DNA of 62,264 bases. Origin: an uncultured Lachnospiraceae bacterium (GTDB taxonomy: Bacteria > Bacillota > Clostridia > Lachnospirales > Lachnospiraceae). Positions 26,453-35,821 of this stretch are shown here, one piece after another; positions within the stretch are counted from its first letter, which is position 1, and the number at the start of each line of letters is the position of its first letter. Location of the stretch: NCBI GenBank assembly GCA_910589105.1, contig CAJUST010000016.1, positions 2,835-65,098 of the forward strand. Direction: 5' to 3'. The notes under the pieces were generated by a model that was given only the letters and a program-made list of their open reading frames with translations, did not search any database and was not told where the DNA came from. The position numbers and the translations under genes are program-made.

Positions 26453-27856
26453 TTACATCACGCCCTGACGCATAGTAATCATCGGGCCGCCGTTTCCTTC
26501 GATATACGCTTTCGTAATCGTCACCACGCCGATTGCCTCATCTTTTGGGATTTCATACATAATATCCAACATAAATTCTTCTAAAACTGCGCGCAGCGCC
26601 CTTGCGCCCGCTTTCTTTTCTTTCGCCTTAACCGCAATCGAATGAAGCGCTTCTTCTTCAAATTCCAACTTCACCTCGTCCATGGCAAGTAACTTCTGGT
26701 ACTGTTTGATAATTGCGTTTTTCGGCTCTGCCAACACACGAACAAGCATATCTTCCGTCAGCGCTTCTAACGCAAATAAAACCGGCATACGTCCTAAAAA
26801 TTCCGGTATCATGCCATATTTACGCACGTCTTCCACTAAAACCTGCATAAAAAGATTTTCCTCTTTGTCATATTTGTCTTTCAAATCCGCTTTAAACCCT
26901 ATCGAAGATGCCTGATTGAGACGCTCTTTGATAATGTCTTCGAGATCTGGAAACGCCCCGCCGCAGATAAACAGGATATTTCTGGTATTGACAGTGACAA
27001 CGGGAACCATGGCGTTTTTACTGCTTGCCCCGACAGGGACTTCCACTTCTGCGCCTTCTAACAGTTTCAATAAGCCCTGCTGGACGGATTCCCCGCTTAC
27101 GTCTCTTTGGTTCGTGTTCCTTTTTTTCGCGATTTTATCAATTTCGTCAATAAAAATAATGCCTTGTTCCGCGCGGTCTACGTCATTGTCTGCCGCCGCC
27201 AAAAGCTTACTGACAACGCTTTCAATATCATCGCCGATATAGCCCGCTTCCGTCAAAGAAGTCGCATCCGTAATGGCAAGCGGCACGTCTAAGAGCTTCG
27301 CCAGTGTCTTAACAAGATACGTTTTGCCGGAGCCTGTCGGCCCTATCATTAACATATTTGATTTTTCAATTTCCACGCCGTCTTCTATCTTTGCCGCCAC
27401 CCGCTTATAATGGTTATAGACTGCGACGGACACTACCTTTTTCGCTTTTTCCTGCCCGACAATATATTCATCAAGGCTGGCTTTAATTTTATGGGGCGCC
27501 GGTATGCTGTTTAAATCAAATGCCGGCTTTTGCTGTTCCTCTTTCTTTTTCTTCTTAATCTTTTTTTGGAATGGCATAGCGTCTTGAAATCCGGTCAGGT
27601 CAATCATGCTGACATTTGGCATTTTTCCCATAAACCCGTCCATCGGAAATGCGGAATTTCCCATTGTGTCAAAGGTTTTCTGCATACAATCCTGACAAAT
27701 ATGGATAGAACCCGGAATTTTTATCATTTTCCCCGCGATTCTTTCCGGCCTGTGGCAAAGATAGCAGATCTGCTCAAATTCTTCTTCATTCGTTTCCTCT
27801 GAGCCGCCTGCATTTGTTCTGGTTGGTTCCACTTCGTAAAAATCTTGTTCTGACAT
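26453..27856 (-). CDS. clpX: ClpX-like AAA+ unfoldase
   Basis: A 467-residue ATP-dependent unfoldase of the ClpX family. A C4 zinc-binding domain (CYLC...CQDC, residues 31-58), Walker A GPTGSGKT (near 175), Walker B IIFIDEID (near 235), the sensor region and arginine-bearing C-terminal domain are in normal order. A ClpP-docking loop IGF is present (SSIGFKADL). It differs from standard ClpX: the region normally holding the RKH pore loop reads VGASSKNAMV, and the pore loop is GYIGDD rather than GYVGED. It is also longer by a Lys-rich stretch (KKIKKKKKEEQQ). It may be a specialised paralogue rather than the housekeeping ClpX. It starts 24 bp after gatB. Confidence 0.85.
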   Translation of the reverse strand: MSEQDFYEVEPTRTNAGGSEETNEEEFEQICYLCHRPERIAGKMIKIPGSIHICQDCMQKTFDTMGNSAFPMDGFMGKMPNVSMIDLTGFQDAMPFQKKIKKKKKEEQQKPAFDLNSIPAPHKIKASLDEYIVGQEKAKKVVSVAVYNHYKRVAAKIEDGVEIEKSNMLMIGPTGSGKTYLVKTLAKLLDVPLAITDATSLTEAGYIGDDIESVVSKLLAAADNDVDRAEQGIIFIDEIDKIAKKRNTNQRDVSGESVQQGLLKLLEGAEVEVPVGASSKNAMVPVVTVNTRNILFICGGAFPDLEDIIKERLNQASSIGFKADLKDKYDKEENLFMQVLVEDVRKYGMIPEFLGRMPVLFALEALTEDMLVRVLAEPKNAIIKQYQKLLAMDEVKLEFEEEALHSIAVKAKEKKAGARALRAVLEEFMLDIMYEIPKDEAIGVVTITKAYIEGNGGPMITMRQGVM

Positions 27857-27880
27857 TCTAATCTCCTTCTCTAATCCTGT

Positions 27881-29326
27881 CTATGATAACTTAAGTAAAC
27901 TCTCCTCTAACAATTCCCTAGTCCGCGCAGGCTCCGCCCTTCCCTGCGTCGCTTTCATCGTCTGCCCGACGAGAAAACCTATGGCTTTTTTCTTGCCGCC
28001 TAAATAATCCTGAACCGATTTCGGGTTTTGCTCCAAAACACGTTTGATGATTTTTTGCAGTTCTTGTGTATCGTCTACGGTTTTTAAGCCATTTTCTTCT
28101 ACATAACTGCTTGGGCTTACATCATTTGCAAACACCATTTCAAAGACTTCTTTTGCAAGTGAATTGCTGATTACGCCCGATTCCGTTAAATCAATCAGCT
28201 CCGCAAGATGTTTGGGTGAAAATGAAAGCTGATCCGGTTCCATTGCCCGTTCGTTTAACAGACGCATCGTTTCTCCCATCAGCCAGTTAGAAACTTTTTT
28301 AGGTTTCCCGCAAATGGCTGTGGCGGCTTCAAAAAAATCAGCCAGTTTTTTGTGTTCCGTCAAAACAGCGGCGTCATATTCCGGAAGATGGTATTCCTTT
28401 TGGTAGCGTATCATTTTTTCTGTACGAAACTCCGGCTGTTTTTGTTTGATGCGAAAGATCCATTCATCGGAAATCTCAACAGACGGCAAATCAGGCTCCG
28501 GAAAATAACGGTAATCCTTCGCTTCTTCTTTCGACCGCATAGAATACGAACAGCCTTTGGCGTCGTCCCAGCGCCTTGTCTCCTGAGCCACTGTTTTTCC
28601 CGCTTCTAAAAGAGATATCTGTCGGTTTGTTTCATGCCTGACCGCGCGTAAAACCGCTTTCATCGAACTTAGGTTTTTCATTTCCGTCCGGACGCCGTAT
28701 GACGTTTCCCCTTTTTTTCTGACGGAAAGATTTACGTCCGCCCGCATAGAGCCTTCCTGAAGCTTGCAGTCTGATACGCCAAGATACTGTATCATCAAAC
28801 GAAGTTTTTTCAAATACTCCACAGCCTGCTCCCCGGAACGCATATCCGGCATTGACACAATTTCAATTAATGGCGCGCCGGAACGGTTATAATCAATAAG
28901 GGAAACGTTTCCTCTTTCGTCATGCCTTAACTTTCCCGCGTCATCTTCCATATGTATTTCATGGATGCGCACCCATTTCGTTTCGCCGCTTTCCGTTTCA
29001 ATTTCTATTTTTCCATTGCGGCATATTGGAAAATAAAGCTGGGAAATCTGGTAATTTTGCGGGTTGTCCGGATAAAAATAATTTTTCCGGTCAAATCTTG
29101 TCTGCTTTGTAATTTCACATCCTGCCGCAATGCCGACGGCAAGCGCATATTCTACCGCTTTTTGGTTTAACGACGGAAGCGCGCCGGGAAGCCCAAGGCA
29201 CACCGGACAGGTATGGGCATTTTTAGCCCCGCCAAATGCAGTGGAACATCCGCAGAAAATCTTCGTCTTTGTCGCAAGCTCCACATGGACTTCTAAGCCT
29301 ATGACTGTTTCGTATCTGTTTTGCAT
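27881..29326 (-). CDS. gatB: Asp/Glu-tRNA amidotransferase subunit B
   Basis: A 481-residue kinase/tRNA-binding subunit of GatCAB. It activates the carboxyl of misacylated tRNA before amidation. ETVIGLEVHVELATKTKIFC and the zinc-cysteine motif CGCSTAF...CPVCLG are typical. The C-terminal YqeY-like tail (NPKSVQDYLGGKKKAIGFLV) binds tRNA. The start overlaps the end of gatA by 28 bp. Confidence 0.97.
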   Translation of the reverse strand: MQNRYETVIGLEVHVELATKTKIFCGCSTAFGGAKNAHTCPVCLGLPGALPSLNQKAVEYALAVGIAAGCEITKQTRFDRKNYFYPDNPQNYQISQLYFPICRNGKIEIETESGETKWVRIHEIHMEDDAGKLRHDERGNVSLIDYNRSGAPLIEIVSMPDMRSGEQAVEYLKKLRLMIQYLGVSDCKLQEGSMRADVNLSVRKKGETSYGVRTEMKNLSSMKAVLRAVRHETNRQISLLEAGKTVAQETRRWDDAKGCSYSMRSKEEAKDYRYFPEPDLPSVEISDEWIFRIKQKQPEFRTEKMIRYQKEYHLPEYDAAVLTEHKKLADFFEAATAICGKPKKVSNWLMGETMRLLNERAMEPDQLSFSPKHLAELIDLTESGVISNSLAKEVFEMVFANDVSPSSYVEENGLKTVDDTQELQKIIKRVLEQNPKSVQDYLGGKKKAIGFLVGQTMKATQGRAEPARTRELLEESLLKLS

Positions 29327-30771
29327 TGCTTTTGTTCCTTTCGAATCTGTTCAAACGCATATGCTGCGCGAAGTATCTTTTTTTCCATAAACAAATCTCC
29401 TGTAAGCTGCATTCCAATGGGACGCCCGTCTTTCGTCTTTCCACAGGGCAGGCAAAGCGCCGGAAGCCCTGCAAGATTTGCAGAAACGGTATACGCATCC
29501 GACTGGTACATGCCGACCGGATTCTTTAAACTTTCGCCAATTTTTGGCGCGGCGGTAAATGCCGCCGGAGACAGCAATACGTCAAATCGGGAAAATAATT
29601 CGTCAAATTCCCGTTTTATTAATGTTCTCGTTTTCAGCGCTTTGATATAATATGCGTCATAATAGCCTTCGCTGAGCGCAAATGCGCCAAGCAAAAGCCG
29701 TCGTTTTACTTCCTCCCCGAATCCTTCTGAACGGCTTTTTTCGTACATTTCATTAAGCCCGTCATACGTTTTGGCGCGGTATCCGTATTTTACCCCGTCA
29801 AAACGCGCAAGATTAGAACTGGCTTGGGCACAGGCAATGACATAATACGCCGCAACGGCATAGTCCATATATTGAAAATCAAACGCTTCTATCTGCGCGC
29901 CTTTTTGTTTCCATAAGCTTACGGCGGACAAAATAGCGTCTCTTACTTCTCTATCCAGCCCGCTTCCAAAACAATTCATGGGAATCCCGATTTTCATTCC
30001 CTCTACATTATCTACCAGCGCAGACGTAAAATCAAGGGCGCCGCGGCGGATGGAAGTGGAATCCTTTTTGTCAAAAAATGAAATGACTTCCAAAATTGCG
30101 GCGCAGTCCGATACGTCTTTCGCGATTGGGCCGATTTGATCCATCGAAGATGCATATGCAATCAGCCCGTAACGGGAAACCGTTCCATAAGTTGGCTTAA
30201 TCCCCGTCACGCCGCAATATGCGCAGGGCTGCCGGATCGAGCCGCCCGTGTCAGTTCCTAACGCGTAAAAACATTCCCCTGCCGCCACCGCCGCGCAGGA
30301 ACCGCCAGAAGATCCGCCGGAGACATACGCGGCATTGCGCGGGTTTTTTGTTGCGCCAAAGTATGACGTTTCTGTCGAGCTTCCCATGGCAAATTCGTCC
30401 ATATTTGTTTTGCCAAGCAAAACGGCTCCTTGCTGCAAAAGAGCCCTGACAGCAGACGCAGTATACGGCGGCATAAAATGTTCCAGAATTTTTGAGCCGC
30501 AGGTTGCGTAGAACTGTTCTACGCAGAGATTGTCCTTGACTGCCATCGGCACGCCCGCAAGAGGCGAAGCAAGGACGCCCCTGTCTATATCTTTTTGCGC
30601 CTCACTGGCGCGTTTTTTTGCCTGTGATTCATCAAATGCAATAAAACAATTTAACTCATGCTCTTTTTGCTGTATGGCGTCTAGGGAAGCCGTAACGGCT
30701 TCCCAAACGGAAATTTCTTTGGATTGAATTTTTTTCCCTAATTCTAATGCAGTCAGATTAGACAGATTCAT
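29299..30771 (-). CDS. gatA: Asp/Glu-tRNA amidotransferase subunit A
   Basis: A 490-residue amidase-signature subunit that releases ammonia from glutamine. The Ser-cisSer-Lys triad is seen in VPMAVKDNL (Lys), and the two Ser in GGSSGGSCAAVAAGE and TDTGGSIRQPCAYC. The start codon overlaps the gatC stop in TAATG, so the two are translationally coupled. Confidence 0.97.
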   Translation of the reverse strand: MNLSNLTALELGKKIQSKEISVWEAVTASLDAIQQKEHELNCFIAFDESQAKKRASEAQKDIDRGVLASPLAGVPMAVKDNLCVEQFYATCGSKILEHFMPPYTASAVRALLQQGAVLLGKTNMDEFAMGSSTETSYFGATKNPRNAAYVSGGSSGGSCAAVAAGECFYALGTDTGGSIRQPCAYCGVTGIKPTYGTVSRYGLIAYASSMDQIGPIAKDVSDCAAILEVISFFDKKDSTSIRRGALDFTSALVDNVEGMKIGIPMNCFGSGLDREVRDAILSAVSLWKQKGAQIEAFDFQYMDYAVAAYYVIACAQASSNLARFDGVKYGYRAKTYDGLNEMYEKSRSEGFGEEVKRRLLLGAFALSEGYYDAYYIKALKTRTLIKREFDELFSRFDVLLSPAAFTAAPKIGESLKNPVGMYQSDAYTVSANLAGLPALCLPCGKTKDGRPIGMQLTGDLFMEKKILRAAYAFEQIRKEQKQCKTDTKQS

Positions 30772-31076
30772 TATATCTCCTCCCGTCCAATCGTTTTTGG
30801 CGCGACAAAGCTTTGTTCCCTTTGGCTTGGGGCGTTGCTTAACGCTTCCTTTGCAAAATCGCGGTTTGTAAGAATATCTTCGCGGAATACATTTACTGTT
30901 GGGTGGATTTGGTAAGTTGGCGGAATATGTTCTGTATCTAATTCGTTCAGTTTATCAATATAGCAAAGCATTTCTTCCAAGTCATTTCCGGCTTTTTTCT
31001 TTTCTTCGTCTGAAAGAGACAATTTCGCTAAACCGGCCAGACGCTCAACCATTTCATTTGAAATTTTGTTTGGCAT
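30771..31076 (-). CDS. gatC: Asp/Glu-tRNA amidotransferase subunit C
   Basis: A 101-residue subunit that stabilises GatA on GatB. KISNEMVERLAGLAKLSLSD and the acidic helix LEEMLCYIDKLNELDTE are typical. The start at 31076 (MPNKISNE) has GGAGG upstream. It is the first gene of gatC-gatA-gatB-clpX. Confidence 0.95.
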   Translation of the reverse strand: MPNKISNEMVERLAGLAKLSLSDEEKKKAGNDLEEMLCYIDKLNELDTEHIPPTYQIHPTVNVFREDILTNRDFAKEALSNAPSQREQSFVAPKTIGREEI

Positions 31077-31118
31077 GGAAAACCTCCTGCTTATCTTTGT
31101 TTCTTTTGTATTTTTGCA

Positions 31119-31124
31119 ATTATA
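31119..31124 (-). promoter_or_regulatory. gatC promoter, extended -10
   Basis: TATAAT preceded by TG-T (TGTTATAAT) lies about 40 bp upstream of the gatC start. The -35 region is only T-rich, so this would be an extended -10 promoter. Confidence 0.45.
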
Positions 31125-31138
31125 ACACAAGCCGTTTC

Positions 31139-31191
31139 AAAAAAAAACTGTCAGTGAAGAAATATCATTTAATATTTCTTTTCCCTGACAG
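31139..31191 (-). terminator. Terminator upstream of gatC
   Basis: CTGTCAG (31148-31154) pairs with CTGACAG (31185-31191), and an inner GAAGAAATAT/ATATTTCTTTTC stem extends it. On the minus strand nine T follow. It ends transcription coming from the MocR/helicase-remnant side. Confidence 0.85.
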
Positions 31192-31203
31192 ATAAAATGC
31201 GTT

Positions 31204-31943
31204 TTATAGCAGTCCGTATCTTTTTTTGATTCCATAACAAACACACAAAACAAATGAAAATAATGCCATAGCGTAAATAAACTTTATCATATAAATATAA
31301 AAATGACCTGCCTTTCCGGCGGAAAGCGACCGCCCAATCTGCTGTAAACACAACGTCGGGGAAGCCGTGGGACGCAGTAAAATCACGCCGCTGACGTCCC
31401 CCACATGAACCCCTTCATTTAAAAGGTCAATGCAAAACAGTAGTTTTAAATGTCCGCTCATGTCCGCCTTAAAAGAAGCGAACTCCTTTTCCCCATTCCG
31501 CCGCCCCACAGCGGTAAAACTCATCTAACACAATATAATCAGGCAAAAGTCCAGACAGCAAGCCGCTCTCCATTTTCATCAGTCCCGCATACGTCAAAAA
31601 CACAATGTTCCCAAAATCAGATCCGCCCTCACGCTTTAAATTTTCAAGCTGCGTCTGAAAAATATAGGCGCTTGGGGAAGCCCAGCATACGCGGCTGTTT
31701 TTATGATCCTCCGCAAGTTTAAACGCAATCATGGATTTCCCCGTTCCGGTCGGTGAATCACCGCCGCCTTCCATTTTCCTCCAAAAGCCGCAACGCTTCT
31801 TTATATGCCCTTTGATTATGCAAAAACAACTCAATGCCATGCCATTCACCGCCAATCAAACTTTCTGTCCCCGCAAAATTTCGCAGATTAGCCAAATCTA
31901 CGAACACTCTCCCACTAAAATGCCCTGTCTGCATCCCATACAT
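31204..31943 (-). pseudogene. Decayed SF2 helicase, relative of 60078-62192
   Basis: Three overlapping frames each match parts of the intact helicase at the right end of the window: WHGIELFLHNQRAYKEAL, PTGTGKSMIAFKLAE, LPDYIVLDEFYRCGAAEWGK and HLKLLFCIDLLNEGVHVGDV. Near 31765-31785 a one-base gain and a one-base loss shift the frame around what was KAAVIHPTGTGKS. The segment between the EWGK motif and HLKLLF (about 170 residues) is missing, and the sequence ends just after the GRSLSAGK motif. It cannot encode an active helicase. It begins 3 bp past the MocR stop. Confidence 0.85.
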
Positions 31944-31945
31944 TT

Positions 31946-33340
31946 TTACATCTCTCTTAAATGCCGGATCCCTTCAGCCATCTCTTTTTCCGACAATCCC
32001 CCATAACCCAAAAGCAGCGTATTTTCCACGCCTTTTTTATTTATAGCTTCCCGCGCCATATACTCCTCCAGCGCATACACCCGCACCCCTGCCCGTTTCA
32101 TTTCCTCCACAATTTCAGACGCGTGTTTTTTCAGATTTATCTCCACTAATAAATGCATCCCCGCATAATCTCCTGAAATCTTCTTTACCCAGCGTTCCTT
32201 CTTAAGCATCGCCAAAAACGCATCGTGTTTCCCTTTATAAACGCCGCGCATTTTATTTAAGTACCGTTCAAAATACCCCTGCCTTAAAAAAGCCGTCAAG
32301 ACCCTTTGCTGTTCCTTTGGGACTGTCGATGCATAAAACCCGCACTTTTCCTGATACGCCCCTAAAAGCCGTTTCGGCAATGCCATATAGCTTACGCGGA
32401 TTGCCGGGCTAATGCTTTTAGAAAATGTCCCAAGATATATCACCGCCCCTTTTCGGTCATAACTTTGCAGGGAAGGCACCGGCTTTCCCTTATAACGAAA
32501 TTCACTGTCATGGTCATCTTCAATAATGTATCGGCTCCTTTTTTGCGCCGCCCACTTAAGAAGCTCCATTCTCCGCTTCACCGGCATAACAATTCCAGTT
32601 GGAAACTGGTGGGAAGGCATGGTATAGACAAGATCCGGATCTGCCCATTCCACTTCATCTATACAAATCCCGTCTTTGTCCATATTTGCGAGACAAACTT
32701 TATAGTCCATATTTAAAAACGTCTGATACGCTTTCAAGTATGTCGGATTTTCCATTGCCACACGCTTTCCACTTCCAAGAATCTGCGTTAAAAGCATAAG
32801 CAGATATTCATTTCCCGCGCCAACTACAATCTGCTCCGCAAAGACATTCGCCCCTCTTGCATGATACAGATAATCACAAATTGCCGCCCGAAGCTCCCAT
32901 TCCCCTGCCGCAGGGCCTGCGGAAAACAACGTAGGATCATTTTCAAATAGAACTTCCTTAGAAAGTTTCCGCCAGACATTATAAGGAAAATGCGCGTACT
33001 CATTTTCTTCTGGGGAAAAATCAATCCGAAATGCTTTCGGCTCTTTTGGAAAAACTGCCGTATGCCGTTTTTGCCGCTCCAAATACAATCCCGTCATGTC
33101 ATTGGCAAAATATCCACAGCCCGGCTTTGATTCTAAATACCCTTCCGAAAGCAACTGCGCATATGCAAGCTCCACCGTACTCCGCGAAACCTGCAAATGC
33201 CTTGCCAAAAAACGAGTAGACGGTAATTTTTCCAGATAGGAAATCTTACCGTCTGCAATATGTAACCGTATATAATCGTAAATCTGTTCATACAGCGGTT
33301 TTTTTAAACTGCTGTCTATAGGTATCATTAATTCCTGCAT
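31946..33340 (-). CDS. MocR-family (GntR/aminotransferase) regulator
   Basis: A 464-residue transcription factor. A GntR winged helix (residues 1-75, LPSTRFLARHLQVSRSTVEL) is fused to a class I aminotransferase-fold domain. The PLP lysine is in GTFSKSISPAIRVSY near residue 290, so it probably senses PLP or an amino-acid adduct as PdxR and GabR do. No vitamin B6 or GABA genes are adjacent, so the target is unknown. It follows the DUF2225 gene by 5 bp and ends the kinase-glnS-DUF2225-mocR run. Confidence 0.92.
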   Translation of the reverse strand: MQELMIPIDSSLKKPLYEQIYDYIRLHIADGKISYLEKLPSTRFLARHLQVSRSTVELAYAQLLSEGYLESKPGCGYFANDMTGLYLERQKRHTAVFPKEPKAFRIDFSPEENEYAHFPYNVWRKLSKEVLFENDPTLFSAGPAAGEWELRAAICDYLYHARGANVFAEQIVVGAGNEYLLMLLTQILGSGKRVAMENPTYLKAYQTFLNMDYKVCLANMDKDGICIDEVEWADPDLVYTMPSHQFPTGIVMPVKRRMELLKWAAQKRSRYIIEDDHDSEFRYKGKPVPSLQSYDRKGAVIYLGTFSKSISPAIRVSYMALPKRLLGAYQEKCGFYASTVPKEQQRVLTAFLRQGYFERYLNKMRGVYKGKHDAFLAMLKKERWVKKISGDYAGMHLLVEINLKKHASEIVEEMKRAGVRVYALEEYMAREAINKKGVENTLLLGYGGLSEKEMAEGIRHLREM

Positions 33341-33345
33341 AATCC

Positions 33346-34119
33346 TTATTTCGCGGTTTCCTTTCGAATCGCTTCTACGATTGTCGTCTTTAAATCTAAC
33401 GCTTTATCCTTAATCCTTCTGTCTGCAACCTGCGACGAAAGAATATTGCTGACTGCTTTTGACGCATAGGAATAATCTTTAAAATGAGTTGCCAGACAAG
33501 CCAGAAGATAATCCATAGTAAATGAATCCATGCCACAGATTGGAAAATCTTCTTCTGTAAGGGCTTTTTGGAAGCCGTCATACGCTTCTCTGTAATATTG
33601 CGCCTGAGTCTGGCGGATTTTTGCCTTTTCCGTCATTTCCGTCTCGGTTGTCTCCGGCATTTCATCTGCCTGTGAACGGTACAGCCATGATAATTTTAAC
33701 ATTGTATAGGCAAGTTCGCTGATTTTTGCGCGTTTCACTTTTGCGCAGGCAAGCGCGCGTTCATAACGTGAGATCGCCGTTTTATAATCATAAATTTCCG
33801 GCTCTCCGCCTGCGGACGCCATAAAGTTGACGCAGATATTGTCTTTTACCAACTGAATCTGCCCTTTCGTCAAATGATCAAACGAGCGGCTGATGGCGGC
33901 ATACCCACACATCGGGCACGCGTAAACGTCATATTTCAAGGTATCTATATTCTCAAAACGTGGACGTAAATCAAAATCCGGCTGCATACGCCTTGCTTTA
34001 GAGCTTTTTACCATTTTCGTTTCAAACACATTGTCGCAAACAGTACAGCGGATTTTTTTAGGGAACAGAAATTCTGCTTCCGATGGCTGCTTTACTTCTT
34101 TTTTTTCTGTGTGATCCAT
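33346..34119 (-). CDS. DUF2225 family protein
   Basis: A 257-residue cytoplasmic protein with two likely zinc-binding pairs, CTVC (residue 25 region) and CPMCGY (about 68-73). A TPR-like helical region follows (YERALACAKVKRAK..., WLYRSQADE). This matches the DUF2225 family of Firmicutes, whose function is not known to me. AAGGAGG precedes the ATG, and it follows glnS by 17 bp. Confidence 0.88.
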   Translation of the reverse strand: MDHTEKKEVKQPSEAEFLFPKKIRCTVCDNVFETKMVKSSKARRMQPDFDLRPRFENIDTLKYDVYACPMCGYAAISRSFDHLTKGQIQLVKDNICVNFMASAGGEPEIYDYKTAISRYERALACAKVKRAKISELAYTMLKLSWLYRSQADEMPETTETEMTEKAKIRQTQAQYYREAYDGFQKALTEEDFPICGMDSFTMDYLLACLATHFKDYSYASKAVSNILSSQVADRRIKDKALDLKTTIVEAIRKETAK

Positions 34120-34136
34120 TCTTTCCTCCTTGGATA

Positions 34137-35807
34137 CTAAGACTGTTTTGGTAATTTATAGGAACTTTTCAAGGAAACAATCCGGTTAAACACCAGATGC
34201 TCCGGAGTGGAGCATTTTGCATCCACGCAGAAATATCCCTGTCTTACAAACTGAAAACTATCATACGCTTTTGCGTCTGCCGCGTATGGCTCAATATAGC
34301 AGTTTGAAAGCGTCGTTAAAGAATTGGGGTTTAAATTCAAACTTCCATCTTCATTGTAAACTCCGGCTTCCTCGTCCACGATATTTTCATAAAGACGGAC
34401 TTCAGCCTTCTTTGCATAAGGCGCAGGAACCCAATGAATCGTCCCTTTGACTTTTCTGCCGTCCGGACTGTTGCCGCCTTTGCTGTCTGGATCATAAGTA
34501 CAGTGAATCTCAGTCACTTTTCCAGTTTCATCTTTTATAAAACTGTTACAAGTCACAAAATAAGCCTGCATCAAACGCACTTCATTTCCGGGAAACATTC
34601 GGAAATATTTCTTTGGCGGCGTTTCCATAAAATCCTCCCGATCAATATACAATTCCCGGCAGAACGGAATGGTATGCGCGCCAAGATCCTCGTTTTCCAT
34701 ATTATTCACGACAGTCAGTTCTTCCGTCTGGCCTTCGGGATAATTATCAATAATCACTTTTACCGGATCTAACACAGCCATTACACGGGCTTTTTTCAGT
34801 TTTAGATCTTCTCTGATACAGTATTCAAGCATCGCATAATCGGCAGAACTGTTGCTCTTTGACACACCGCAAAGCTCAATAAATTTCCGGATAGATTCCG
34901 GCGTAAATCCTCTCCTCCGAAGCGCAGCGATCGACACCAGACGCGGATCGTCCCAGCCGTCTACGATTTTCTCATCGACAAGACGTTTGATATAACGCTT
35001 TCCGGTCACAACATTTGTCAAATACAGTTTGGCAAACTCAATCTGCTTTGGCGGATATTCATATGCAAGCTCCCGCACAACCCAGTCATACAAAGGCCTG
35101 TGATCTTCAAATTCCAACGTACAGATAGAATGCGTAATGCCTTCAATCGCATCTTCAATCGGATGCGCAAAATCATACATTGGATAAATGCTCCATTCGT
35201 CTTTGGTGTTATGATGCGTCATATGCGCCACACGGTAAATCACAGGATCGCGCATATTCATATTTGGAGACGCCATATCTATCCTTGCCCGCAGAACTTT
35301 TTCGCCGTCTTTGTATTTTCCGGCTTTCATTTCTTCAAATAACGCAAGGTTTTCTTCGATGCTTCTGCCCGCAGACGGATCTTCTTTCCCTGCTTCCGTC
35401 AGCGTCCCGCGGTATGCGCGGATTTCTTCCGCGCTTAAATCTGATACATATGCCTTTCCCTTTTTAATTAATTTTACAGCCGCTTCATACATCTGCCCAA
35501 AATAGTCGGACGCGAAAAACAGGCGGTCTTCCCAGTCTGCGCCAAGCCATTTCACGTCTTCTTTAATGGATTCGACGTATTCCGTCCTCTCTTTTGTCGG
35601 ATTCGTGTCATCAAACCGCAGATTAAATTTTCCGCCGTATTGTTTCGCAAGACCGGCATTCAGTAAAATCGACTTCGCATGTCCAATATGTAGGTAGCCG
35701 TTCGGCTCCGGAGGGAATCGCGTGCAAACCTCTTTACAGGTTCCTTCCGAAATATCCTTATCTATGATCTGTTCTATAAAATTTCTGGATTCCGCTTCAT
35801 GTTCCAT
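34137..35807 (-). CDS. glnS: Glutaminyl-tRNA synthetase
   Basis: A 556-residue class I synthetase that charges tRNA-Gln directly. The HIGH motif is in PPEPNGYLHIGHAKS. The KMSKS loop is a variant, TGKRYIKRL. The C-terminal anticodon-binding barrels are complete. The start at 35807 has GAGG nine bases upstream and overlaps the kinase stop region. Because GatCAB is also encoded here, the amidotransferase is probably needed for Asn-tRNA rather than Gln-tRNA. Confidence 0.95.
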   Translation of the reverse strand: MEHEAESRNFIEQIIDKDISEGTCKEVCTRFPPEPNGYLHIGHAKSILLNAGLAKQYGGKFNLRFDDTNPTKERTEYVESIKEDVKWLGADWEDRLFFASDYFGQMYEAAVKLIKKGKAYVSDLSAEEIRAYRGTLTEAGKEDPSAGRSIEENLALFEEMKAGKYKDGEKVLRARIDMASPNMNMRDPVIYRVAHMTHHNTKDEWSIYPMYDFAHPIEDAIEGITHSICTLEFEDHRPLYDWVVRELAYEYPPKQIEFAKLYLTNVVTGKRYIKRLVDEKIVDGWDDPRLVSIAALRRRGFTPESIRKFIELCGVSKSNSSADYAMLEYCIREDLKLKKARVMAVLDPVKVIIDNYPEGQTEELTVVNNMENEDLGAHTIPFCRELYIDREDFMETPPKKYFRMFPGNEVRLMQAYFVTCNSFIKDETGKVTEIHCTYDPDSKGGNSPDGRKVKGTIHWVPAPYAKKAEVRLYENIVDEEAGVYNEDGSLNLNPNSLTTLSNCYIEPYAADAKAYDSFQFVRQGYFCVDAKCSTPEHLVFNRIVSLKSSYKLPKQS

Positions 35808-35821
35808 TGTATTTATCCTCA

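Noticed and set aside
31204..31855. Two short separate genes (106 and 128 codons)
   Set aside because: Both match successive parts of the intact helicase at 60078-62192 in shifted frames, so they are pieces of one pseudogene.
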